From CBDDDW01 sp965226805 (GTDB lineage: Bacteria; Chloroflexota; Dehalococcoidia; Lucifugimonadales; JAGWBF01), in the NCBI GenBank assembly GCA_965226805.1, contig CBDDDW010000030.1:248001-312000 (forward strand): a DNA stretch of 64,000 nt. The letters run 5' to 3'. A model generated the notes under the pieces. It did no database searches. It saw nothing but the letters and a program-made list of their open reading frames with translations, and was not told where the DNA came from. Each line of letters begins with the position of its first letter. The stretch's first letter is position 1. The position numbers and the translations under genes are program-made. Positions 18,029 through 25,896 of this stretch are shown piece after piece.

Positions 18029-18673
18029 TCAAATGCCAACGATCTTGATCATTGAGTGGCATTTGTATATGCGGTTGATACTGACAAGCATCGCCGTGAA
18101 CTGCTCCACGTACTTCGCGTTCTCCAGAGCACCGCCGTCCACCGGCCTCAAGTCCCGGATCGACCGGACCATCTCCATCACCGCCTGTTTGGCCTCCTGG
18201 TGGTCCGAGCACACCACCACATCGCCCTCCATGATCTTATCAGGGACGGCAAGCTCAACGGCGCTGATATTCTGGAAGGCTGCGACAACGTAGGAATCCG
18301 GCAGAATCTGCTGGGCCTGCTGGGCGGCCGAGCCCTCTTCCACTGATACTGCCCTGGCCCTTCCTTTTGTGAATGCCATAGGGGCCACCGCACTTACTAC
18401 AACCTTGCCGGAGAGGTGGTCCGCCACGTCCCGCAACAGGGAGCTCTGGCCATCGAAGGGCACCGTGACGAACACCGTGTCACCACGCTGCGCGGCCACG
18501 GAGTTAACCTCGCCAGAGATCACAGCCTGGGGCGCCAGCTCCTTGAGGGCCGCGGCGGCTTCCGCGGCCCGTTCCTCACTCCGCGATCCGATGACCACCC
18601 CCTGGCCCGCCATGGCCAGCCTCAGGGCAAGGCCCTTACCCTCGGGCCCCGTTCCTCCTAGAAAAGCCAGCAT
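18029..18673 (-). CDS. F420:NADP oxidoreductase-like protein (NpdG family)
   Basis: A 214-residue Rossmann protein that would transfer hydride between NADPH and coenzyme F420. MLAFLGGTGPEGKGLALRLAMAG is the dinucleotide-binding start, followed by VVIGSRSEERA (the NADP phosphate-binding Arg region), DTVFVTVPFDGQ and VVSAVAPMAF. The start at 18673 is fixed by GGGAGG eight bases upstream; a longer in-frame extension has no homology. It fits with the F420-type oxidoreductases at 56998 and 58075. Divergent from purF. Confidence 0.82.
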   Translation of the reverse strand: MLAFLGGTGPEGKGLALRLAMAGQGVVIGSRSEERAAEAAAALKELAPQAVISGEVNSVAAQRGDTVFVTVPFDGQSSLLRDVADHLSGKVVVSAVAPMAFTKGRARAVSVEEGSAAQQAQQILPDSYVVAAFQNISAVELAVPDKIMEGDVVVCSDHQEAKQAVMEMVRSIRDLRPVDGGALENAKYVEQFTAMLVSINRIYKCHSMIKIVGI

Positions 18674-18916
18674 TGAATCCTCCCTTGACCGGATGGCATG
18701 CACGACATGATAAGTGCGGCGGTCGGCCTCAGATGGCGCCACCTCGGCCTGCGGCCGCCCCTCTCCCATAGGAAGGGACCGGGGGTGAGGGGTACCGTCG
18801 TAACAATGACACAGACATCAGCAAAAGGCAACCACAACATCGGCAACGAAACAAGGCGGATAACCCTCCTGGCCAAAAGACACAGCTCCACTAATTTACT
18901 GGACGAATACAAACAC

Positions 18917-18947
18917 TTGACAAGTCTTTTCAAGAGTGGTGTAGAAT
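18917..18947 (+). promoter_or_regulatory. Candidate purF promoter (leaderless)
   Basis: TTGACA at 18917-18922 and TAGAAT at 18942-18947 with a 19-base spacer. The -10 ends six bases before the GTG of purF, so transcription would start at or next to the start codon and no ribosome binding site is present. This suggests a leaderless mRNA. Confidence 0.5.
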
Positions 18948-18953
18948 GCAGGC

Positions 18954-20414
18954 GTGAGCAGACAGGCTGGCCTCAATCGGCTCGCTGGTTTTGGTGACCG
19001 CCCGAGAGAAGAGTGTGGGGTGATAGGGGTGTACGCCCCGGGCGGGGACGCCAGTCGAATTGCCTTTTTCGGCCTGTTCGCGCTTCAGCACAGAGGCCAG
19101 GAGAGCGCCGGCATCGCCTCCTCCGACGGCCACTCCATAAACGTCCACTCGGACATGGGCCTCGTAACCCAGATATTCCGCGAGGAAGAGTTCCACCCCC
19201 TGACAGGTAGACTCGCCATCGGCCACACCCGCTACTCCACGACGGGATCCAGCGAGCCCTGTAACGCCCAGCCATTCCTGGTCAAGGGAGTCCACGGACA
19301 GCTTTCCTTCGGGCACAACGGCAACGTCGTCAATGTCCTGAAGTTACAGCGGGAACTCAAAGAACAGTGGGGTTGTACATTCACCTCCACCACCGATTCG
19401 GAGGTACTGTCTTATCTCCTCGCCAACGCACCGGGGCAGACCTGGGAAGAGCGTATTTCCCACTTCATGCGCAGCGTGGAGGGGGCCTACTCGGCCGTTG
19501 CCCTCAGCCGGGACACCCTCATCGGGATGAGGGACCCCCTGGGCATCAGGCCCCTCTGCATAGGGGAGCTGGACGGCGGCGGGTGGGTCATAGCCTCCGA
19601 AAGCTGCGCCCTCGACCACCTTGGGGCGACGTACCTTCGAGAGCTGGAGCCCGGCGAGGCCGTGCTCATCGACAAGAAAGGCATGAGGTCCTTCATCTGG
19701 CCCGGAACGGACGGGCGCAGGGCTTTATGCGTGTTCGAGCTCATCTATTTCGCCCGCCCCGACAGCATTCTTGCCGACAAGCTCATTTACACGTCTCGCC
19801 AGGCTATGGGGGCCCAGCTGGCCAGGGAGCACCCCGTTGACGCCGACGTTGTAATAGGTATACCAGACTCGGCCACAGCCGCCGCCGTTGGCTACGCTCA
19901 GGAGTCGGGCATACCGTACAGCGACGGACTCGTAAAGAACCGTTACGTGGGTCGCACTTTCATCGAACCAGACCAGAGGCTGCGCGACCTGGGAGTCCGT
20001 CTCAAGTTCAACCCCCTGCCTGGGGTTGTCGATGGAAAGCGGGTTGTGGTGGTTGACGACAGTATAGTTCGAGGGACTACGACCCCCCATGTGGTGGGTC
20101 TCTTGCGGAGAGCGGGTGCCCAGGAGATACACATGAGGGTATGCGCTCCACCGATTCGCCATCCCTGCCACCTGGGCGTAGACATGGCCACCAAGCGAGA
20201 GCTCATCGCGGCCAACATGAGCGAGGAACAGATACGCGAAACCATCGGCGCAGATTCCCTTGGCTACCTGAGCGTCCGAGGGCTGCTAAAGGTGGTGGGC
20301 GGCTCCAACGGGGGCTTTTGCGACGCATGCTTCACGGGCAACTACCCGATCCCGGTCCAGCTGGAGATGGACAAGCTGGTGCTGGAGAATTCTCATAGCA
20401 GCACCTCATCCTAG
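18954..20414 (+). CDS. purF: Amidophosphoribosyltransferase
   Basis: A 486-residue enzyme for the first committed step of purine synthesis: PRPP plus glutamine to phosphoribosylamine. A 20-residue propeptide precedes Cys21 (EECGVIG), which becomes the N-terminal nucleophile of the Ntn glutaminase. The PRPP-binding loop is VVVVDDSIVRGTT. Four cysteines at the positions used for the 4Fe-4S cluster in the Bacillus type are present (ALCVFEL, HPCHLG and CDACFTGNYP). Start is GTG at 18954, six bases from a -10 box. The stop codon TAG is shared with the CTAG end of a palindromic element. Confidence 0.96.
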   Translation: MSRQAGLNRLAGFGDRPREECGVIGVYAPGGDASRIAFFGLFALQHRGQESAGIASSDGHSINVHSDMGLVTQIFREEEFHPLTGRLAIGHTRYSTTGSSEPCNAQPFLVKGVHGQLSFGHNGNVVNVLKLQRELKEQWGCTFTSTTDSEVLSYLLANAPGQTWEERISHFMRSVEGAYSAVALSRDTLIGMRDPLGIRPLCIGELDGGGWVIASESCALDHLGATYLRELEPGEAVLIDKKGMRSFIWPGTDGRRALCVFELIYFARPDSILADKLIYTSRQAMGAQLAREHPVDADVVIGIPDSATAAAVGYAQESGIPYSDGLVKNRYVGRTFIEPDQRLRDLGVRLKFNPLPGVVDGKRVVVVDDSIVRGTTTPHVVGLLRRAGAQEIHMRVCAPPIRHPCHLGVDMATKRELIAANMSEEQIRETIGADSLGYLSVRGLLKVVGGSNGGFCDACFTGNYPIPVQLEMDKLVLENSHSSTSS

Positions 20415-20559
20415 TACTTAGTCAACAAGATTTCGATAGCATGTCATTCTGAGGAGCTCAGCGACCGAAGAATCTGGGGAGGGGTTACCCACGGCCACGC
20501 CAGATTCTTCGCTTCGCTCAGAATGACATTTATATCAGATTTAAGTTGATGGGGTACTA
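20411..20559. repeat. MITE-like palindromic element, family C copy 1
   Basis: A 149-base element starting CTAGTAC at the purF stop codon and ending GTACTAG. Inside, ATGTCATTCTGAG and CTCAGAATGACAT form inverted arms around paired GAAGAATCT / AGATTCTTC segments, so the RNA would fold into a long hairpin. TCAACAAGATTTCGATAG lies in the left arm. Related copies lie near 25660-25810, 30340-30483 and 56733-56890. Possible terminator between purF and purM. Confidence 0.75.
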
Positions 20560-20736
20560 GGGCCGTATCGCCCTCCCTGTCTGCTTTCCCAATAGCGCGC
20601 GCCTCATTACGTCGGTCCACTCGCTCTCGGAGCCCGCTCCTCCATTCGCCCGCCACAGACCTTGCCAGGAACGCCTGACGCCACACCCGACGCTGGCCGA
20701 GCAAAATTCGCCCTGAAGCAGTGGGCCAGCGAAGCC
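20560..20736. other. Rest of the purF-purM intergenic region
   Basis: With the element at 20411-20559 and the promoter below, this completes the 380-base gap between purF and purM. No gene is recognised. Confidence 0.5.
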
Positions 20737-20767
20737 TTGACGCCCTGCTTTCCCGCTGCTATATACT
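20737..20767 (+). promoter_or_regulatory. Candidate purM promoter
   Basis: TTGACG at 20737-20742 and TATACT at 20762-20767, again with a 19-base spacer, as for purF. The mRNA would have a leader of about 20 bases containing the ribosome binding site AAGGGGGTG. Confidence 0.5.
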
Positions 20768-20793
20768 CACGACGGTATTAAAGGGGGTGCGCT

Positions 20794-21822
20794 GTGTCCA
20801 CCGGGGAGACCTATCTTTCAGCCGGCGTTGATGCCGAGGCCCTTGCCAGCATAAAGGAGAAGATAGGCGCCTTTTCCCGCATTACTCACAACCGCCATGT
20901 GATTAGCACTCCCGGAGGATTCGCCGGGAGCTATCAGTTGGAGGGCTACCGCGAGCCCGTGCTCGTATCCAGCGCCGACGGTGTAGGGACCAAATCGACA
21001 ATAGCCTCTCTGCTACAGCATTACGAGTCCCTCGGTATCGACCTCGTGAATCTCAACGTCAACGACATTCTAACCCAGGGGGCTAGACCTCTTTTCTTCC
21101 TCGACTATATCTCCATGGATTTGCTCGATCCGCAGCGCCTGGATGCCTTGCTGCGGGGTATGGCCTGGGCATGCCGTGAGACCGGGTGCGCCCTTATAGG
21201 CGGCGAAACGGCCCAGATGCCGGGAGTGTACGCTGGAGATGCCTTCGACCTGGCGGGATTCGTGGTGGGGGCCGTGGAGCGCAGCTCCCTGATCGACGGA
21301 TCGGACATCCAGCACGGAGATATCCTGGTGGGGGTGCCCTCTAGCGGCGTCCACACCAACGGCTTCTCCTTGCTGCGTCGTATCTTCGACATCGACGGAA
21401 ATCCGGAGGTGCTCTACCGCAGGTACGAGGAGCTGAAGCACACCCTTGGGGAAGAGCTCCTTATCCCCCATAGGCCCTACTATCCCCTTCTGGAGCCCGT
21501 GCTGCCCGTCATCAGAGGCATGGCCCATATCTCCGGGGGCGGCCTTATTGGGAATCTCCCCAGGGTTCTGCCTCCCGGTCAGGCTGCCAGGCTCCACGCC
21601 GGCGCCTGGGAGGTCCCGCCCATCTTCGACATCATACAGAGGGAGGGCAAGGTGGGGCGGGAGGAGATGTTCCGGGTCTTTAATATGGGACTCGGAATGG
21701 TCCTGGCGTGTGCCCCGGAAAAGGTGGAGGAGATACGGGAGGCAGTCCCGGATGCAAAGGTCGTGGGGGAGGTGGTCGCCCAGAGGGACGAGCAGCGGGT
21801 GATCCTAGAAGGGGACCTATAG
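20794..21822 (+). CDS. purM: Phosphoribosylformylglycinamidine cyclo-ligase
   Basis: A 342-residue AIR synthetase that closes the imidazole ring of purines using ATP. Visible blocks: GSYQLEGYREPVLVSSADGVGTKS, DLVNLNVNDILTQGARPLFFLDY (ATP/Mg site), GCALIGGETAQMPG and GVPSSGVHTNGFSLLRR. The length is normal. Start is GTG at 20794 preceded by AAGGGGGTG. It lies between purF and purH with a small antitoxin-like gene downstream. Confidence 0.96.
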   Translation: MSTGETYLSAGVDAEALASIKEKIGAFSRITHNRHVISTPGGFAGSYQLEGYREPVLVSSADGVGTKSTIASLLQHYESLGIDLVNLNVNDILTQGARPLFFLDYISMDLLDPQRLDALLRGMAWACRETGCALIGGETAQMPGVYAGDAFDLAGFVVGAVERSSLIDGSDIQHGDILVGVPSSGVHTNGFSLLRRIFDIDGNPEVLYRRYEELKHTLGEELLIPHRPYYPLLEPVLPVIRGMAHISGGGLIGNLPRVLPPGQAARLHAGAWEVPPIFDIIQREGKVGREEMFRVFNMGLGMVLACAPEKVEEIREAVPDAKVVGEVVAQRDEQRVILEGDL

Positions 21823-21895
21823 GCTTGATGTTCACCGAATAACTGTATAAATGACAAATAGCACAAGATGGTCATTTCGACGACTGGGGGGGCAT

Positions 21896-22207
21896 ATGGG
21901 CACACACCGTACTTCTATCACCAAGGCAAAGCAGAATTTGGGCGAGCTGGTGAAGAGGACCGCTTACGGCGGAGACCGGTTCATCCTGGAGTTTCGAGGT
22001 AAGCCCCTCGCCGCTATCGTAAACTGCGAAGATCTGGCACGGCTGGAGGGCGTGGACGAGACTCCAATCTCTCAGAGCGAGGCCCTCGAACGGCTCGGGG
22101 ATCTAGGAAGACGGATCGCCGCCCGGACCGATGAGGTGTTTGACTCTGTCCGCGATCTTGAACAAGTGAGACAGGAGCGACTTGATCAACTCTCAGGTCT
22201 GCGTTGA
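21896..22207 (+). CDS. Phd/YefM-type antitoxin-like protein (no toxin beside it)
   Basis: A 103-residue protein. HRTSITKAKQNLGELVKRTAYGGDRFILEFRGKPLAAIVNCEDLARLE matches the Phd/YefM DNA-binding antitoxin fold (a short strand, the ARxxLxxLL-like helix, and a beta strand with G-K-P-x-A-x-I/V). The C-terminal half is a charged helix. The ATG at 21896 follows a G-run. No PIN, RelE or Doc toxin gene is adjacent: the next gene is purH, 35 bases downstream. It may be a stand-alone regulator or an orphan antitoxin. Confidence 0.75.
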   Translation: MGTHRTSITKAKQNLGELVKRTAYGGDRFILEFRGKPLAAIVNCEDLARLEGVDETPISQSEALERLGDLGRRIAARTDEVFDSVRDLEQVRQERLDQLSGLR

Positions 22208-22242
22208 GCTGAGGTCGATCCTTTACTTCTAGGAGGGAGCCA

Positions 22243-23805
22243 TTGAAGGCCCTGATAAGCGTTTTCGACAAGACAGGCATCCTAGAATTCGCGCGAGCGC
22301 TACACCAAGCGGGGGTCAGCCTCGTTAGCACCGGCGGCACCCACCGTACCCTGAGCCAGGACGGAAAGCTGCCCGTCCAGCAGGTTTCGGACCTCACCGG
22401 CTCTCCCGAAATCCTCGAAGGCAGGGTCAAGACCCTCCACCCCCGCATTTACGGTGGTCTTCTGGCACGGCGAGACAGTCCGGAGCACATGGAAGAGCTG
22501 GAAAGGCAAGGAATTGAGCCGATCGACCTGGTCGTCGTGAACCTGTACCCCTTTGTCGACACGGTCAGCAGGCCCGGTGTAACTCTGGACGATGCGCTGG
22601 AGAATATCGACATCGGCGGACCCACGATGTTGAGGGCAGCGGCCAAAAACTTCCCCCACGTCACCGTGGTCGTAGACCCCAACGACTACGAGTGGGTCGC
22701 AGGCAGGCTCCGCAACTCGGGGCTCAGTGTCGAAGACCGCCGCCACCTGGCCCACAAGGCCTTTAGCCACGTATCCACTTACGACGCGGCGGTGGCCCAA
22801 TATCTCTGCCGGGATCCAGGCGTCGACGCTGCGGCTGGTGGCTCCAGCGGCTCGCCGCCTGAGGAATTGACGCTCTCCTACAGGCGGCTACAGGAGTTGC
22901 GCTACGGCGAGAACCCCCATCAGAGCGCCGGACTTTATGTGCCATCTACGTCCACGGGCACGGCAGGAGGAATCGCGAATGCCCGGCAGCTCCATGGAAA
23001 GGAGCTGTCCTACAACAACCTCCTGGACGCGGACGCCGCCTGGCGCGCCGTATCCGATTTCCAGGAGACGGCGGTGGTGGTCATAAAGCACACTAACCCT
23101 TGCGCACTGGCCTGCCACACCGACCAGGCAGAAGCCTACCGGAGGGCACACTCCGGGGACCCGGTATCGGCCTTTGGCGGCATAGTGGGCTTCAACCGGA
23201 CGGTGAGCGTCGCTGCGGCCCAGGAGATGGGAGGAGTATTCTACGAGGTGGTGGTGGCACCGGACTACGACCCGGATGCGCTGGAGGTCTTGACGAAAAA
23301 GCGCAACCTCAGGATACTGGCTGTGCCTCCTTCCGGAGAGGGAGACGATCCCTACGACCTCCGGCCTCTCAGTGGAGGCCTGCTGGTTCAATCGAGGGAC
23401 GTCATAGTGGAAGACCCGGCCTCCTGGAGGGCAGTGACTGAGCGGCAGCCGACTCCCGAGGAGCTTGAGGACCTGGCATTCGCCTGGAGGGCCGGCAAGC
23501 ACGTCAAGTCCAACGCCATCGTGCTCGCCAAGAACCGTACGTTGCTGGGCATGGGGGCGGGCCAGCCAAACCGGGTCAACAGCGTGCATCTCGCCCTCCG
23601 TGCCGCCGGAGAGGGCGCCGGTGGAAGCGTCTTGGCCTCCGACGCCTTTTTCCCTTTCGCCGATAACATAGATCTGGCCGCCGAGGGTGGGATCACCGCC
23701 ATAGTCCAGCCCGGCGGCTCGATCCGGGACGAGGAAGTAATTCAGGCCGCCGACAAACACCAGATGGCTATGGTATTCACAGGCGTAAGGCACTTCAAGC
23801 ACTAG
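22243..23805 (+). CDS. purH: Bifunctional AICAR transformylase / IMP cyclohydrolase
   Basis: A 520-residue enzyme catalysing the last two steps to IMP. The N-terminal MGS-like cyclohydrolase domain runs from KALISVFDKTGILEFARAL through LVSTGGTHRTL and GRVKTLHPRIYGGLL. The C-terminal transformylase domain includes LRYGENPHQSAGLY, GKELSYNNLLDADAAW, VVIKHTNPCALA and SDAFFPFADNID. Start is TTG at 22243, six bases after AGGAGG. Full length. Confidence 0.96.
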   Translation: MKALISVFDKTGILEFARALHQAGVSLVSTGGTHRTLSQDGKLPVQQVSDLTGSPEILEGRVKTLHPRIYGGLLARRDSPEHMEELERQGIEPIDLVVVNLYPFVDTVSRPGVTLDDALENIDIGGPTMLRAAAKNFPHVTVVVDPNDYEWVAGRLRNSGLSVEDRRHLAHKAFSHVSTYDAAVAQYLCRDPGVDAAAGGSSGSPPEELTLSYRRLQELRYGENPHQSAGLYVPSTSTGTAGGIANARQLHGKELSYNNLLDADAAWRAVSDFQETAVVVIKHTNPCALACHTDQAEAYRRAHSGDPVSAFGGIVGFNRTVSVAAAQEMGGVFYEVVVAPDYDPDALEVLTKKRNLRILAVPPSGEGDDPYDLRPLSGGLLVQSRDVIVEDPASWRAVTERQPTPEELEDLAFAWRAGKHVKSNAIVLAKNRTLLGMGAGQPNRVNSVHLALRAAGEGAGGSVLASDAFFPFADNIDLAAEGGITAIVQPGGSIRDEEVIQAADKHQMAMVFTGVRHFKH

Positions 23806-23866
23806 ACACACGCACCCACCCCAAAGGCGTGGAAGCCAAGGCGAGGGTATCAGTAGAGGACCGGTG

Positions 23867-24613
23867 ATGAACCTTACGTTAGACCTGGTGATCCCCGTTT
23901 ACAACGAGGAGAAACAACTTCCTCGTAGCATCGATATCCTGACCAGGCACCTGAAGGAAAACCTTCAGAATCCGTGGCGCGTTATCATTGCCGACAACGG
24001 CTCCACCGATAACACCCTCTCCGTAGCCGAGATGCTGTCCAGCAAGTACACGGGCGTCACCTGTGTTCGCATCCCTCAGAAGGGCCGGGGTCGGGCCCTC
24101 AGGCACGTCTGGCTGGAGAGCACGGCCGACATCGTCAGCTACATGGACGTAGACCTCTCCACCGACCTGGCCCATGTGGGTGAGCAGGTAAGGGCCATAG
24201 AAGAGGGCGCCCACATAGCGATAGGCAGCCGCACCATCAAGGGCGCCAGGATCACTCGCTCCCTCAAGAGGGAGCTCATCTCCCGGTCCTACAACGCCCT
24301 GATCAGAGTCATGTTCTTTACGCCCTTCCACGACGCTCAGTGTGGATTCAAGGCGGTGGACCGGGGCGTTGCCAGGCTGCTCATTCCCCTCGTCAAGAAC
24401 AACAACTGGTTTTTCGACACGGAGCTCCTCATCATCGCCGCCAGGCGGGGCTTCAAGATCAAGGAGATCCCCGTCCACTGGGAGGACGACCCCAAAACCA
24501 GCGTCAAAATCGTCCGAACTGCCTGGGAGGACATCAAAGGCCTGCTGCGGCTTCGATTCGGCGGCATCCCCTCCTTACCTCCGATCACATCGGAGACCTC
24601 CAGGGAAGCCTGA
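23867..24613 (+). CDS. Family 2 glycosyltransferase (dolichyl-phosphate sugar synthase-like)
   Basis: A 248-residue GT2 enzyme. LDLVIPVYNEEKQL, IIADNGSTDNT and the metal/nucleotide motif SYMDVDLSTDL are typical of the DPG/DPM synthase group, which loads a sugar from NDP-sugar onto a polyprenyl phosphate. FHDAQCGFKAV and WFFDTELL follow, as in that group. I use the ATG at 23867, though a GTG lies directly before it. No membrane anchors are seen. It ends 38 bases from the stop of a convergent gene. Confidence 0.88.
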   Translation: MNLTLDLVIPVYNEEKQLPRSIDILTRHLKENLQNPWRVIIADNGSTDNTLSVAEMLSSKYTGVTCVRIPQKGRGRALRHVWLESTADIVSYMDVDLSTDLAHVGEQVRAIEEGAHIAIGSRTIKGARITRSLKRELISRSYNALIRVMFFTPFHDAQCGFKAVDRGVARLLIPLVKNNNWFFDTELLIIAARRGFKIKEIPVHWEDDPKTSVKIVRTAWEDIKGLLRLRFGGIPSLPPITSETSREA

Positions 24614-24637
24614 AGCCCGGCGGGCCGGCTCCGGGCT
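24614..24637. terminator. Hairpin between convergent genes
   Basis: AGCCCGG at 24614-24620 pairs with CCGGGCT at 24631-24637 around a 10-base GC-rich loop. It lies exactly between the stop codons of the glycosyltransferase and the leftward selenoprotein gene, so it may terminate both. No clear T-run. Confidence 0.4.
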
Positions 24638-24650
24638 CAGCTGGCCCACT

Positions 24651-25469
24651 CTAGATATGGGGTGGTTCGGCGCGGGTGTACGACGGCAGATAGCCGGCGC
24701 GGTATTCCCTGTCCTCCCAGCTGTCGTCGTTTTCGTCCCAAACGTAGGGCAGCGTCACGATAGTCCCCGGCGTGGTGATGGTCTCCAGGGCGTGAAGCGC
24801 GTCCCGTATGATGCTGCGCTGGAGGTCCGGCTGGTGGGGCTTCCCCGTCTGGTGGCCCAGAGGAAAATTCACGAACACGGACCTGGGCGGCTTCACCGCC
24901 CGGGTGATATCCAGGGCCGAGGTCATCGCGAGGGTGGGTATTCCCACCGCCTCCACCTCCCTCGCTATCAGTCCGACCGACTGGTGGCACACCGGTCAGG
25001 CGGGCACCAGGTACAGAATGTCAGCCCCGCTGTGTAGGATCTCCGCCACTATGCGGGGCGCCAGCTCCTCCCTCACCCGGCGGGCTGAGTAGACACCGCC
25101 CATAGCGGTATAGGCCGGGTCGGCAAGCTCGCCGATGGTCCCCTCCGCCTCCAGCTCTCGTAGCCTCTCAATTGGGAAGACGCAGTTAGGGTCCCTTTTG
25201 GCGTCTTCGGTGCGATAGCCGAAATGAGAGATTCGCAGGTCGTCAGCGGAAACGTCCTTTGCGATCTCCCGGTATGAGGTATCATCCTTGCTGTGGAACG
25301 GCTGCTGATCCCTGTGGTGGACCCCACCCGAGCTCATCAGAGCCAGTCGGCATCGATTTAGGGGTTTGTTAAGGGGAGCCCAGGGCACGTCTTCATTGAC
25401 AACACAGCGATAAGGCGAGAAGCCGGCGTACAGCTCACGGGTGCGGGGGATGTAGTCGATTGGACACAT
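24651..25469 (-). CDS. Probable selenoprotein of the GrdB/PrdB (glycine/betaine/D-proline reductase B) family
   Basis: Two collinear pieces in the same frame are separated only by a TGA at 24996-24998. The upstream piece (157 residues, start at 25469) ends ADILYLVPA. The downstream piece continues P-V-CHQSVGLIAREVEAVGIPT. With the TGA read as selenocysteine the protein is 272 residues with a U158-x-x-C161 redox motif at the place where the selenoprotein B family carries Sec. Right after the TGA the RNA can fold into CAGUC-GGUCG-GACUG; the apical loop holds GGU and starts 18 bases from the TGA, as in bacterial SECIS elements. Homology continues unbroken past the TGA, which argues against a pseudogene. 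No selA, selB, selC or selD is in the window. Likely a selenium-dependent reductase or redox enzyme of unknown substrate. Confidence 0.8.
24961..24998 (-). promoter_or_regulatory. Candidate bacterial SECIS element after the in-frame TGA
   Basis: On the minus strand, after TGA and 17 further bases (ending CAGTC), a five-base loop GGTCG is closed by GACTG. The five-pair stem, the GGU in the apical loop and the distance from the TGA all fit the known SelB-binding hairpin of bacterial selenoprotein mRNAs. Confidence 0.6.
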
Positions 25470-25896
25470 TCGAGATCACCCGAGTCAGCTCACGTGCAGG
25501 CCGAGCGTGGGCCTTGCCTCAAAAAGTCGCATTCCATGCTGTCACCCTGAGCCCAGCGAAGGGTCTCACGTTGACCATACGAAGCCTGGGACAGATTCTT
25601 CGTCGCTTCGCTCCTCAGAATCGTCCACGCCGGTTGCCTCCGGCGCCCTAAAGGATGAAAATGCCGACACCTCTGTCACCCTGAGCGGAGCGAAGGGTCT
25701 GGAGGTGGTGGGGCGTCTCACCATCCCCACACCAGATTCTTCGCCTGCGGCTCAGAATGACACTTTCGTGGGAATGACACCCTATCGAAATCTTGTTGAC
25801 AAGCTATTAGCTCTGAGAAGGTATCAGCCCACATGCGGACCAGGGGTGGAGTACACCTGATCCCACAAAAAAGTAGCGTAGAGGCTGATCCTGCAT
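25470..25896. repeat. Repeat-rich intergenic region (family C copy 3 and shared tail)
   Basis: No gene. It contains several CACCCTGAG../CTCAGAATG type inverted arms. From about 25600 to 25896 it is nearly identical to 30275-30569. The segment from CTCAGAATGACA to CAAGCTATTAG (about 25660-25810) is related to the family C palindrome at 20411. It lies after the stop of the NHL gene and before the selenoprotein start, so it may hold a terminator for the former and the promoter for the latter. Confidence 0.65.

Noticed and set aside
20444..20704. 86-residue minus-strand frame in the purF-purM gap
   Set aside because: Much of it is the palindromic repeat; no protein family features.
24996..24998. 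Reading the TGA as an inactivating stop (pseudogene)
   Set aside because: The frame and homology continue directly on both sides, the codon falls in a Sec-type U-x-x-C motif and a SECIS-like hairpin follows.
24342..25037. 231-residue plus-strand frame across the glycosyltransferase end and selenoprotein gene
   Set aside because: It overlaps two supported genes in other frames and has a low-complexity Arg/Ser/Pro composition.
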